Source: Tectiglobus sp963922535 (lineage in GTDB: Bacteria; Pseudomonadota; Alphaproteobacteria; Rhizobiales; Hyphomicrobiaceae). Taken from it: 5,521 nucleotides of DNA. Where the stretch lies: the NCBI GenBank assembly GCA_963922535.1, contig CAWUIN010000147.1:1-5521 (forward strand), in the 5' to 3' direction. The notes beneath the pieces are model-generated. The model was not told the DNA's origin. It did no database searches and was given only the letters and a program-made list of their open reading frames with translations. Below, piece after piece: positions 1-5,521 of this stretch (position 1 is its first letter; each line of letters begins with the position of its first letter). Position numbers and translations under genes: made by a program.

Positions 1-28
1 GATCCGTGATGACCCGTCTCGTTGTCAT
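1..28 (-). CDS. Start of an unidentified divergent gene, cut by the left edge
   Basis: The minus strand reads ATG at 28-26 followed by eight more open codons to the window edge (MTTRRVITD). Five bases before the ATG lies AGGGAGG (plus-strand 34-40), an excellent Shine-Dalgarno sequence at normal spacing. This, and the AT-rich divergent leader beyond it, is the reason for calling a gene from so little sequence. Nine residues do not allow a family to be named. The gene is transcribed away from uvrA and would share the 29-341 control region with it. In many proteobacteria ssb lies beside uvrA, but this N-terminus does not look like SSB. The alternative is a chance ATG; the strength of the ribosome site argues against that. 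Confidence 0.5.
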
Positions 29-33
29 GCAAG

Positions 34-40
34 CCTCCCT
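34..40 (-). promoter_or_regulatory. Shine-Dalgarno site of the left-edge gene
   Basis: The minus strand carries AGGGAGG, then five bases (CTTGC), then ATG. It is the strongest ribosome-binding match in the window and decides the start of the truncated left-edge gene. Confidence 0.55.
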
Positions 41-91
41 CTGTTGGGAAGCTTGGATCAGAAAACGAGTGATTCGTGAATCCTTGCCCTG

Positions 92-97
92 ATAATA
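92..97 (-). promoter_or_regulatory. Possible -10 element for the left-edge gene
   Basis: TATTAT on the minus strand matches the sigma-70 -10 consensus at five of six bases and lies 63 bases upstream of the divergent ATG. I found no good -35 at 16-18 bases from it: the equivalent positions read CAGAAT or TCAGAA. It is a weak, sequence-only prediction. The palindrome at 101-118 falls in the spacer just upstream of it. Confidence 0.25.
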
Positions 98-100
98 CGG

Positions 101-118
101 GAATTAGTGTGGTAATTC
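101..118. promoter_or_regulatory. Perfect inverted repeat, candidate operator
   Basis: GAATTA and TAATTC form perfect six-base arms around the six-base centre GTGTGG. The repeat lies in the control region between the two divergent genes, next to the TATTAT on the minus strand and 28 bases before the TTGACA facing uvrA. A repressor bound here could affect either direction. No T-run follows, so it does not look like a terminator. No regulator family is recognised from the sequence. Confidence 0.3.
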
Positions 119-145
119 TGATTCTCAACAGACCCTAGTGTAGTG

Positions 146-173
146 TTGACAGCAAATGCTGCTTTGATTTGAT
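146..173 (+). promoter_or_regulatory. Possible sigma-70 promoter for uvrA
   Basis: A perfect -35 hexamer TTGACA at 146-151 is followed after 16 bases by TTTGAT at 168-173, which matches the -10 consensus at four of six positions. It would give a leader of roughly 160 bases before the ATG at 342. TTGACG at 258 is another -35-like hexamer, but no credible -10 lies 16-18 bases after it. There is no GTTC-N7-GTTC or GAAC-N7-GAAC LexA box, the form used in alphaproteobacteria, anywhere between 1 and 341. Confidence 0.35.
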
Positions 174-341
174 TGATGCGGGGCAAAAGACAATAAATAT
201 CGCTGACTTGTGAAAATTAACTCACATAAAGCTGAATTTTGCCGTAGTATTGCATAATTGACGTTGTGCGCAAAATTGTATTGCACGCTAACAGCGAAAC
301 ATGACATTGCCTCTGTAACCTGTGTCCGCTACTACTGTCTC

Positions 342-3300
342 ATGGCTGAAAAAAATAGTCTATCTGGGCCTCGCAACAAAACCAATAAGGTTATTCACGT
401 TCGCGGTGCACGCGAACACAACCTGAAAAATGTCGATCTCACGATTCCGCGGGACGCATTGATCGTGTTCACCGGCCTGTCTGGCTCAGGCAAATCGTCT
501 CTGGCGTTCGATACCATTTATGCTGAAGGCCAGCGCCGGTATGTCGAGAGCCTGTCGGCCTATGCCCGCCAATTCCTTGAAATGATGCAAAAGCCGGACG
601 TTGATCATATCGAGGGGCTGTCACCGGCGATTTCCATCGAGCAAAAGACGACCAGCCGCAACCCGCGCTCCACAGTTGGCACGGTGACGGAGATTTACGA
701 TTATCTGCGCCTTTTGTTTGCGCGTGTGGGAGTGCCGTATTCACCGGCAACCGGCCTGCCGATTGAAAGTCAGACCGTAACCCAGATGGTCGATCGCATC
801 ATGACGCTGGAGGAGGGCACACGGCTTTACCTGCTGGCACCGATTGTCAGAGGCCGCAAAGGTGAATTCCGCAAGGATCTCGCCGAACTGATGAAAAAGG
901 GTTTCCAACGGGTCAAGATCAACGGTGCGTTCTACGAGATACCGGATGCGCCGAAGCTCGATAAAAAGTTCAAACATGATATCGACGTGGTCGTTGACCG
1001 GCTCGTCGTGCGCGCCGATGTTGCAACCCGCCTGGCCGACTCCTTTGAGACGGCTCTGGAGATTGCCGATGGCATCGCGATTGCCGAGTTTGCCGACAAA
1101 CCGCTGCCGGAGATGACCACCAAGGGGGCTAATAGATCTAAGAACGACACGCATGAGCGCATCGTTTTTTCATCGCGGTTTGCCTGTCCCGTTTCGGGCT
1201 TTACGCTCGACGAGGTGGAGCCCCGGCTTTTCTCATTCAATTCACCGGCCGGCGCCTGCCCAAAATGTGACGGGCTTGGCACAGAGCTGCAATTTGAGCC
1301 GGATCTCGTTGTTCCCAACGGCAATCTGTCGCTGGGCGAAGGTGCAGTCCAGCCTTGGGCAAAGACAGGGACGACATCGCCATATTATGAGCAGACGCTG
1401 CAAGCTCTGGCGCGGCATTTTAAAGTGCGCATGACAACGCCCTGGAACAAGCTGCCGGGGGCTGTGCAACAGGCAATTCTGTTTGGCACTGGTAAGGACA
1501 AGATTGAATTCGTCTATGAAGATGGCGTTAGAAAATACAAGACACGAAAGTCCTTCGAGGGCGTGATCTGCAACATCGAGCGGCGTTGGCGTGAGACGGA
1601 CAGCCAATGGGTCCGCGATGAACTTGTGCGCTACCAGGGTGATCGTCGTTGCGAGGAATGCAACGGCTATCGACTTAAGCCGCAGGCGCTGAGCGTTAAA
1701 GTTGGCGGCCGGCATATCGGTGAAGTCTGCGATTTTTCGATCCGCAAAGCGGGCGCGTGGTTCGAGGAACTGCCTGACACGCTTTCAAGGCAGCAGTCTG
1801 AAATCGCAACGCGCATTCTAAAGGAGATCCGCGAACGTTTGCAGTTTCTCAATGATGTGGGGTTGGATTATCTGACGCTTTCACGGTCTTCGGGAACGCT
1901 GTCGGGCGGAGAAAGCCAGCGCATTCGCCTTGCTTCGCAGATCGGCTCCGGCCTCACCGGAGTACTCTACGTGCTGGATGAACCGTCGATCGGGCTACAT
2001 CAGCGCGACAACGAACGCCTGCTTGGTACGCTCAGGCATCTGCGCGATCTCGGCAATACGGTCATCGTTGTCGAGCACGATGAGGATGCGGTGCTCAGCG
2101 CTGATTACGTTGTTGACATCGGCCCAGGAGCCGGTGTGCATGGCGGCAAGGTTATCGCGCAGGGCACGCCGGATGAGATCATGGCGTCTCCCGACAGCCT
2201 GACCGGGCAGTATTTAAGCGGTACGCGCCGGATTGAGCTGCCGGCCAGGCGACGGACACCCGATGCAAAGCGGCAGATTGGCGTTGTCGGTGCCAGCGGC
2301 AATAATCTCAAGACCATTACCGGGTCCTTACCGCTTGGGCTGTTGACCTGCGTAACGGGGGTGTCCGGCTCGGGCAAATCAACGTTTCTGATCGACACCA
2401 TGTACAGGGCGGTTGCGCGGCGCCTTACCAATGCGCGCGAAAATCCAAGTCCTTATGAGGAGATCCTTGGCCTGGAGCATCTCGACAAGGTGATTGATAT
2501 CGACCAGTCTCCGATTGGACGCACGCCACGTTCTAACCCTGCAACTTATACCGGTGCATTTACACCGATCCGTGAATGGTTTGCAGGCCTGCCTGAAGCA
2601 AAGGCACGCGGCTATCTGCCGGGCCGTTTTTCATTCAACGTCAAGGGCGGACGCTGCGAAGCGTGTCAAGGCGATGGTGTGATCAAAATCGAGATGCATT
2701 TCCTGCCGGATGTCTACGTGACCTGCGATCAATGCAAAGGGGCACGCTATAACCGTGAAACGCTGGAGATCAAGTTCCGGGAGAAATCGATCGCCGATGT
2801 GCTGGACATGACCGTTGAGGATGCCTGCGGGTTCTTTCAGGCGGTGCCGGCCATCCGCGACAGGATGGAAACTCTGCGCCGCGTTGGCCTCGGTTATATC
2901 AAGGTCGGTCAGCAGGCAACAACGCTTTCGGGCGGCGAGGCGCAGCGGGTCAAACTTGCCAAGGAACTGTCGCGGCGGGCAACCGGGAGGACGCTTTATA
3001 TCCTCGACGAGCCAACAACGGGGCTGCATTTTCACGATGTCGCCAAGCTCCTTGAGGTTCTGCACGAGTTGGTGGAGGCCGGCAACTCGGTTGCGGTAAT
3101 CGAGCATAACCTCGAAGTGATCAAGACAGCAGATTGGGTCATCGATATTGGCCCTGAAGGCGGCGATGGCGGCGGCCGGATTGTGGCGCAGGGCACGCCG
3201 GAAGAGGTGGCGGCAACCGAAGGCAGTCATACAGGCCGCTTCCTGCGCGAGATTCTGGAGCGCCACAAGGGGCTGACGGCGAAAGCTGAGACGACAAAAG

Positions 3301-3404
3301 ACAGCAAAGCTGCATCGAAGACGCCAGCCAGAAAGACTGCGCTTAAGAAAACCGCACAGAAAAAGAAAACCGTAAAGAAAAAGCGCACCGAAGCGGCCGA
3401 GTAA
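342..3404 (+). CDS. uvrA: UvrA, excinuclease ABC subunit A (DNA damage-recognition ATPase)
   Basis: UvrA dimers scan DNA for bulky lesions in the cytoplasm, load UvrB at the damage, then leave so that UvrC can cut. The protein is 1020 residues with two ABC cassettes. Cassette I has Walker A GLSGSGKSS at 45-53, signature LSGGES at 520-525 and Walker B VLDEPS at 544-549. Cassette II has Walker A GVSGSGKST at 673-681, signature LSGGEA from 862 and LDEPTTG from 888. Zinc pairs are C282/S285 with C306/C309 (one Cys replaced) and C772/C775 with C795/C798; a further C437-x2-C440 is present. ATG 342 is chosen because it leaves 17 residues before the conserved IHVRGAREHN and matches the usual UvrA start. 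The frame stays open upstream to TTG 258, but that adds an unconserved Cys-rich extension. No clear Shine-Dalgarno precedes 342. The C-terminal ~44 residues are Lys-rich and unusual. Identity is secure. Confidence 0.98.
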   Translation: MAEKNSLSGPRNKTNKVIHVRGAREHNLKNVDLTIPRDALIVFTGLSGSGKSSLAFDTIYAEGQRRYVESLSAYARQFLEMMQKPDVDHIEGLSPAISIEQKTTSRNPRSTVGTVTEIYDYLRLLFARVGVPYSPATGLPIESQTVTQMVDRIMTLEEGTRLYLLAPIVRGRKGEFRKDLAELMKKGFQRVKINGAFYEIPDAPKLDKKFKHDIDVVVDRLVVRADVATRLADSFETALEIADGIAIAEFADKPLPEMTTKGANRSKNDTHERIVFSSRFACPVSGFTLDEVEPRLFSFNSPAGACPKCDGLGTELQFEPDLVVPNGNLSLGEGAVQPWAKTGTTSPYYEQTLQALARHFKVRMTTPWNKLPGAVQQAILFGTGKDKIEFVYEDGVRKYKTRKSFEGVICNIERRWRETDSQWVRDELVRYQGDRRCEECNGYRLKPQALSVKVGGRHIGEVCDFSIRKAGAWFEELPDTLSRQQSEIATRILKEIRERLQFLNDVGLDYLTLSRSSGTLSGGESQRIRLASQIGSGLTGVLYVLDEPSIGLHQRDNERLLGTLRHLRDLGNTVIVVEHDEDAVLSADYVVDIGPGAGVHGGKVIAQGTPDEIMASPDSLTGQYLSGTRRIELPARRRTPDAKRQIGVVGASGNNLKTITGSLPLGLLTCVTGVSGSGKSTFLIDTMYRAVARRLTNARENPSPYEEILGLEHLDKVIDIDQSPIGRTPRSNPATYTGAFTPIREWFAGLPEAKARGYLPGRFSFNVKGGRCEACQGDGVIKIEMHFLPDVYVTCDQCKGARYNRETLEIKFREKSIADVLDMTVEDACGFFQAVPAIRDRMETLRRVGLGYIKVGQQATTLSGGEAQRVKLAKELSRRATGRTLYILDEPTTGLHFHDVAKLLEVLHELVEAGNSVAVIEHNLEVIKTADWVIDIGPEGGDGGGRIVAQGTPEEVAATEGSHTGRFLREILERHKGLTAKAETTKDSKAASKTPARKTALKKTAQKKKTVKKKRTEAAE
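399..417. repeat. Seven-base inverted repeat inside the start of uvrA
   Basis: GTTCGCG and CGCGAAC are perfect arms around GTGCA. They cover the conserved codons for VRGARE about 57 bases after the ATG. In mRNA this could form a GC-rich hairpin near the translation start. The GTTC and GAAC half-sites resemble LexA halves but are spaced 11 bases apart and face each other, so it is not a standard alphaproteobacterial SOS box. Codon constraint may be the whole explanation. Confidence 0.4.
3345..3398 (+). repeat. Degenerate 18-base tandem repeats in the uvrA tail
   Basis: Three successive in-frame 18-base units encode KKTAQK, KKTVKK and KRTEAA. Units one and two share AAGAAAACCG at 3345-3354 and 3363-3372; unit three keeps only the Lys and Thr positions. 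An earlier related RKTALK stretch lies just upstream. The pattern suggests growth of the UvrA tail by slippage or tandem duplication. Confidence 0.6.
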
Positions 3405-3623
3405 TACGGCGCCAAACTGCCAAAGTCGCGCTCGCGGATTTGCTTGATGGGACTGCCATCCTTTGCTTCGCGCAAACGTCTTGCCGGACAAAAATTGATC
3501 TCCACCGGTTGCGCGTGGTAAATAACGACAAGGTCGTGGCGTAATCTCATCATATCGCAGGCCGTTCAATTCGGCTGCAGCACGCCAGGCGACTGGATCA
3601 TGCTGGTCGAGAAAAAAGTGCAT
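3404..3623 (-). pseudogene. Possible frameshifted small gene of unknown function
   Basis: On the minus strand an ATG at 3623, preceded after six bases by GTGAGG, opens a frame reading MHFFLDQHDPVAWRAAAELN and continuing to GLRYDEI. The neighbouring frame then takes up with RHDLVVIYHAQPVEINFCP and reads on to RERDFGSLAPYY. Dropping a single base near 3542 (within GATTACGC on the minus strand) joins them as YDEIRHDLV. Both halves look like genuine protein: hydrophobic and charged residues are well mixed, and there are no stops. I do not recognise the family. Against it, no stop codon occurs near the uvrA end in any minus frame; the second frame runs on antisense to uvrA as far as 3227, and that part is merely the shadow of the Lys-rich tail. 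It may be a decayed gene, a sequencing error in a real gene, or chance. Confidence 0.35.
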
Positions 3624-3701
3624 CTGAAGCCTCACGTCGTTGTGCAGGTTGGCCAGACGGGCTATTTGTCGTCAGAATTTTATCAAATCGCAGGAGTGGT
3701 C
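3405..3701. other. Interval between uvrA and the oxidoreductase
   Basis: No intact plus-strand gene is supported here. The oxidoreductase frame is open upstream of its chosen start as far as 3522, including an ATG at 3600, but that stretch encodes a Val-rich leader unlike the family and lies opposite the possible minus-strand gene. No hairpin followed by a T-run is visible after the uvrA stop. A weak promoter-like pair (TTGATC at 3495-3500, then GTAAAT at 3518-3523) could serve the downstream gene but is far from consensus. Confidence 0.5.
3692..3696 (+). promoter_or_regulatory. Ribosome-binding site that sets the oxidoreductase start at GTG 3702
   Basis: AGGAG lies five bases before GTG 3702, an ideal spacing. 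The earlier in-frame ATG at 3600 has no comparable site. The GTG start leaves 14 residues before the FAD-binding strand, which suits this family. Confidence 0.7.
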
Positions 3702-5372
3702 GTGGTCCGTCTCGCAAAATCGCTTGATCAAGCACAACGTCATTATGACGTTATCATCGTAGGCTCAGGCTACGGTGGCGGTATTTCAGCCTCGCGTCTG
3801 GCAAGGGCCGGCAAACGGGTTGCAGTTCTGGAACGCGGCCGTGAATTTGTGACCGGTGAATTTCCGCAGCGGTTTCCAGATATGCGCAATGAAATGCGCG
3901 TTACCGGCAAACGTATGAGCCTTGGTTCCGAGGTTGGTCTCTACGATGTGCGGCTTGGCGATGACATGCATGTTCTGGTTGGTTGCGGGCTTGGCGGTGG
4001 TTCACTGGTCAATGCAGGGGTTGCGCTGCGGCCGGATCCGCGCGTTTTCGCCGATGCATGCTGGCCAGGCCAGATCAGACAGGATGGCCTGTTAGACGAG
4101 GGTTTCCGGCGGGCACGCCAGTGGCTGGCGCCGTCAAGGGATCCAGAGGCGGAGAAACATACAAAATTTCAAGCTCTTAAGCAGGCAACGGCTGGCATGG
4201 AAGGCCGCGCGGTTGCGCCTGAGATTGCCGTCAGTTTTGCAGATCGCATCAGCGCCGGCGGTATCGCACAGCCGGCCTGCACACGCTGCGGGGATTGCTG
4301 CGGCGGCTGCAACGTGGGGGCAAAGAACACGGTGGCGCTGACTTACCTTCCGGATGCCGTGCGGCACGGAGCTGAATTGTTCACGCTTGCTAAGGTTTCC
4401 CATGTGGCTAAGTCAGATGACGTTTGGACGGTGCACGTCGTCAATCAGGACCAATCTCTTCCCTTACAAGAGCGCAATATGGAACTTAGCGCTGAGATGG
4501 TCATTCTGTCGGCGGGTACGCTTGGGTCAACGGAAATTCTTATCAGATCGCGTGATAAAGGTTTGGCTGTCTCCGACAGGATCGGCGAGCGATTTTCCGC
4601 CAACGGGGATATCATTGCCTTTGGTTATGGCGCCAAAATACCGGTTAAAGCGATTGGCGTGGGTCATCCCGTCAAGGAGGGGCTGCTGCCGGTTGGTGCG
4701 TCAGTGTCCGGCCAGTACGAATATGATAGTGCACACAATCTCGACGAGGAATTGCGCGTTCAGGAAGGTGCCCTGCCATCCGCCCTGGCGCCGATGCTGC
4801 CGGTGATGTTTGTGCCCAATGGCCGGCTGCTTGGTGCATTAAAGAGCCTGATCAGCGGGGTTTACGAAGGTCCGCTCGCCAGTTTGCAGACGTTCTTTGC
4901 CGTTTCGCACGATTCCGCATCCGGCCGTCTGGTTTTGCAAAACAACGCTTTGATGGTTGCCTGGCCGGATGCCGCCAGCGAACCGGTTTACAAACGCATG
5001 GATGCCGTGTTGGGTGAAATGGTGGAAAACGTCGGTGGAAGCTACGTCAAGAATCCACTGGCCGGTTCAGTCATGGGGCATCAGCCGGCAACGGCGCATC
5101 CGCTTGGCGGTTCAGGTATGGGATATGAGTGCAGCGATGGCGTTGTCGATCATAAAGGCCGGGTGTTTGATCGTGCCGGACGAGGCAGCACGGATGTTCA
5201 TGCCGGGCTTTATGTAATCGATGGCTCGATTATTCCGCGTTCTCTCGGCGTTAATCCGCTGCTAACGATCAGTGCTCTGTCGGAGAGGGCGATGTTGCAC
5301 ATGGCGGCGGATTACGGATTTCAGCTCGATGTGACGCCAGTTTCTGAGGCTACGCCTTTGTCTGCACGATAA
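3702..5372 (+). CDS. GMC-family FAD oxidoreductase, cholesterol-oxidase-like
   Basis: This predicted flavoenzyme oxidises an alcohol, possibly a sterol or other lipid-like one; the substrate cannot be read from sequence. From GTG 3702 it has 556 residues, normal for the family. A Rossmann FAD motif starts at Y15 (DVIIVGSGYGGG) with the ribose-binding acidic residue at E44. The glycine-rich GCGLGGGSLVNAG is at 94-106, a second FAD segment SAGTLGS at 270-276, and the C-terminal GMC domain has HPLGG at 466-470 and GVNPLLTISALSER at 516-529. H466 and N518 are the expected His/Asn active-site pair. C193, C196, C199 and C203 form the CX2CX2CX3C pattern of [4Fe-4S] ferredoxins, with an extra C200, followed by GAKNT as in ChoD-like proteins. 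No signal peptide or membrane segment is evident, so it is probably cytoplasmic. An ATG at 3600 would add 34 unlikely residues. The family call is firm; the substrate is not. Confidence 0.9.
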   Translation: MVRLAKSLDQAQRHYDVIIVGSGYGGGISASRLARAGKRVAVLERGREFVTGEFPQRFPDMRNEMRVTGKRMSLGSEVGLYDVRLGDDMHVLVGCGLGGGSLVNAGVALRPDPRVFADACWPGQIRQDGLLDEGFRRARQWLAPSRDPEAEKHTKFQALKQATAGMEGRAVAPEIAVSFADRISAGGIAQPACTRCGDCCGGCNVGAKNTVALTYLPDAVRHGAELFTLAKVSHVAKSDDVWTVHVVNQDQSLPLQERNMELSAEMVILSAGTLGSTEILIRSRDKGLAVSDRIGERFSANGDIIAFGYGAKIPVKAIGVGHPVKEGLLPVGASVSGQYEYDSAHNLDEELRVQEGALPSALAPMLPVMFVPNGRLLGALKSLISGVYEGPLASLQTFFAVSHDSASGRLVLQNNALMVAWPDAASEPVYKRMDAVLGEMVENVGGSYVKNPLAGSVMGHQPATAHPLGGSGMGYECSDGVVDHKGRVFDRAGRGSTDVHAGLYVIDGSIIPRSLGVNPLLTISALSERAMLHMAADYGFQLDVTPVSEATPLSAR

Positions 5373-5388
5373 ATCCCAGACCTTATTT

Positions 5389-5394
5389 TATAAT
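5389..5394 (+). promoter_or_regulatory. Perfect -10 hexamer before the right-edge gene
   Basis: TATAAT occurs 17 bases after the oxidoreductase stop and 64 bases before the next ATG. The positions 16-18 bases upstream do not resemble a -35. It could still be a weak promoter for the right-edge gene, or chance in a locally AT-rich stretch (CTTATTTTATAAT). Confidence 0.25.
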
Positions 5395-5438
5395 GTGCAG
5401 TGTCTTGCATTGCGTGATCTTAAGCGTTGAATGAAACC

Positions 5439-5450
5439 CAGGATTTCCTG
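5439..5450. repeat. Short inverted repeat just upstream of the right-edge start
   Basis: CAGGA and TCCTG are perfect five-base arms separated by TT, ending eight bases before ATG 5459. In mRNA it would occupy one AGGA that could otherwise serve as a distant ribosome site. It is too short to be sure it matters, and no T-run follows. Confidence 0.2.
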
Positions 5451-5458
5451 CCAGGGCA

Positions 5459-5521
5459 ATGACGGATGATGTTTGGTTTGGCTTTGCGCCGGCGCGCACC
5501 CAATTTATGTGGCACACCGAT
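5459..5521 (+). CDS. Start of an unidentified gene, cut by the right edge
   Basis: ATG 5459 opens 21 codons without a stop to the window edge, beginning MTDDVWFGFAPAR. The peptide is rich in aromatic residues (two Trp, three Phe) and reads like real protein, but is too short to name. The ribosome site is poor: CAGGG at 5453-5457 is only one base from the ATG, and a further AGGA lies 15-18 bases upstream. The nearby ATG at 5431 is in another frame and stops after 12 codons. It has the same orientation as the oxidoreductase, 86 bases downstream of its stop, so it may share a transcript or function with it. Confidence 0.5.
   Translation, partial: MTDDVWFGFAPARTQFMWHTD

Larger units (their letters stand above)
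29..341. other. Divergent intergenic control region
   Basis: This AT-rich stretch separates the left-edge gene from uvrA. Besides the promoter-like elements and the 101-118 palindrome it holds a short inverted repeat, GATTC-GT-GAATC, at 71-82. Translation of both strands gives only short, compositionally odd reading frames with no recognisable protein. These include a 60-codon minus-strand frame at 125-307 and a five-codon plus-strand frame at 301-318. I see no tRNA, riboswitch or intrinsic terminator in it. Confidence 0.6.

Noticed and set aside
125..307. Sixty-codon minus-strand frame in the divergent region
   Set aside because: An AGAGG lies near its ATG, but the protein is compositionally odd, unrecognised, and overlaps the likely uvrA promoter.
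301..318. Five-codon reading frame (MTLPL) upstream of uvrA as a leader peptide
   Set aside because: There is no Shine-Dalgarno before it and no attenuator-like hairpins; it is a length expected by chance.
258..341. Upstream extension of UvrA from TTG 258
   Set aside because: It adds 28 residues rich in Cys and Tyr, unlike UvrA N-termini, with no ribosome site. ATG 342 fits the family.
399..417. LexA operator inside uvrA
   Set aside because: The GTTC and GAAC halves are inverted and 11 bases apart; the alphaproteobacterial box is a direct repeat with seven bases between halves.
2631..3403. Long minus-strand frame antisense to the end of uvrA
   Set aside because: Inside uvrA it is only the complement of conserved UvrA codons; just the part beyond 3404 has independent merit and is listed separately.
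3405..3520. Plus-strand continuation of UvrA beyond its stop
   Set aside because: The frame after TAA runs 38 codons to the next stop, but it bears no relation to UvrA and is better explained as the complement of the possible minus-strand gene.
342..5372. A functional uvrA-oxidoreductase system
   Set aside because: The genes share orientation only, with a gap of almost 300 bases and no known biochemical link; adjacency alone is not evidence.
5389..5415. Intrinsic terminator after the oxidoreductase
   Set aside because: AATGTGCA and TGCATT could pair only with a bulge, and no T-run follows.

Overview
The window looks like chromosomal DNA of an alphaproteobacterium, probably of the Hyphomicrobiales (Rhizobiales) type. 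This is inferred mainly from the UvrA protein, which has the Cys-Pro-Val-Ser variant of zinc module 1 that I associate with this class. Coding DNA is moderately GC-rich, while the leader upstream of uvrA is clearly more AT-rich. I see no insertion sequence, tRNA, rRNA, CRISPR array, phage gene or attachment site.

Layout: (1) Bases 1-28 carry the first nine codons of an unidentified minus-strand gene that leaves the window to the left; its start is marked by a strong Shine-Dalgarno sequence. (2) Bases 29-341 are a divergent control region with promoter-like elements facing both ways and a palindrome between them. (3) Bases 342-3404 encode a complete UvrA, the damage-sensing ATPase of nucleotide excision repair. 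It has both ABC ATPase cassettes intact and an unusual lysine-rich C-terminal tail built partly from 18-base repeats. (4) Bases 3405-3701 hold no intact gene. On the minus strand there is protein-like reading in two abutting frames that a one-base correction near 3542 would join, so this may be a decayed or mis-sequenced small gene. (5) Bases 3702-5372 encode a GMC-family FAD oxidoreductase of the cholesterol-oxidase-like branch, with a ferredoxin-type cysteine motif. Its start is best placed at a GTG preceded by AGGAG. (6) Bases 5373-5458 are a short gap with a perfect TATAAT hexamer, followed by the first 21 codons of an unidentified plus-strand gene that leaves the window to the right.

Nothing indicates that uvrA and the oxidoreductase work together: they share only orientation and are almost 300 bases apart. 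The oxidoreductase and the right-edge gene have the same orientation and an 86-base gap, so they could be co-transcribed or separately promoted. I do not see a convincing new multi-gene system here. The points most worth a second look are the broken minus-strand reading frame, the cysteine motif of the oxidoreductase, and the UvrA tail.
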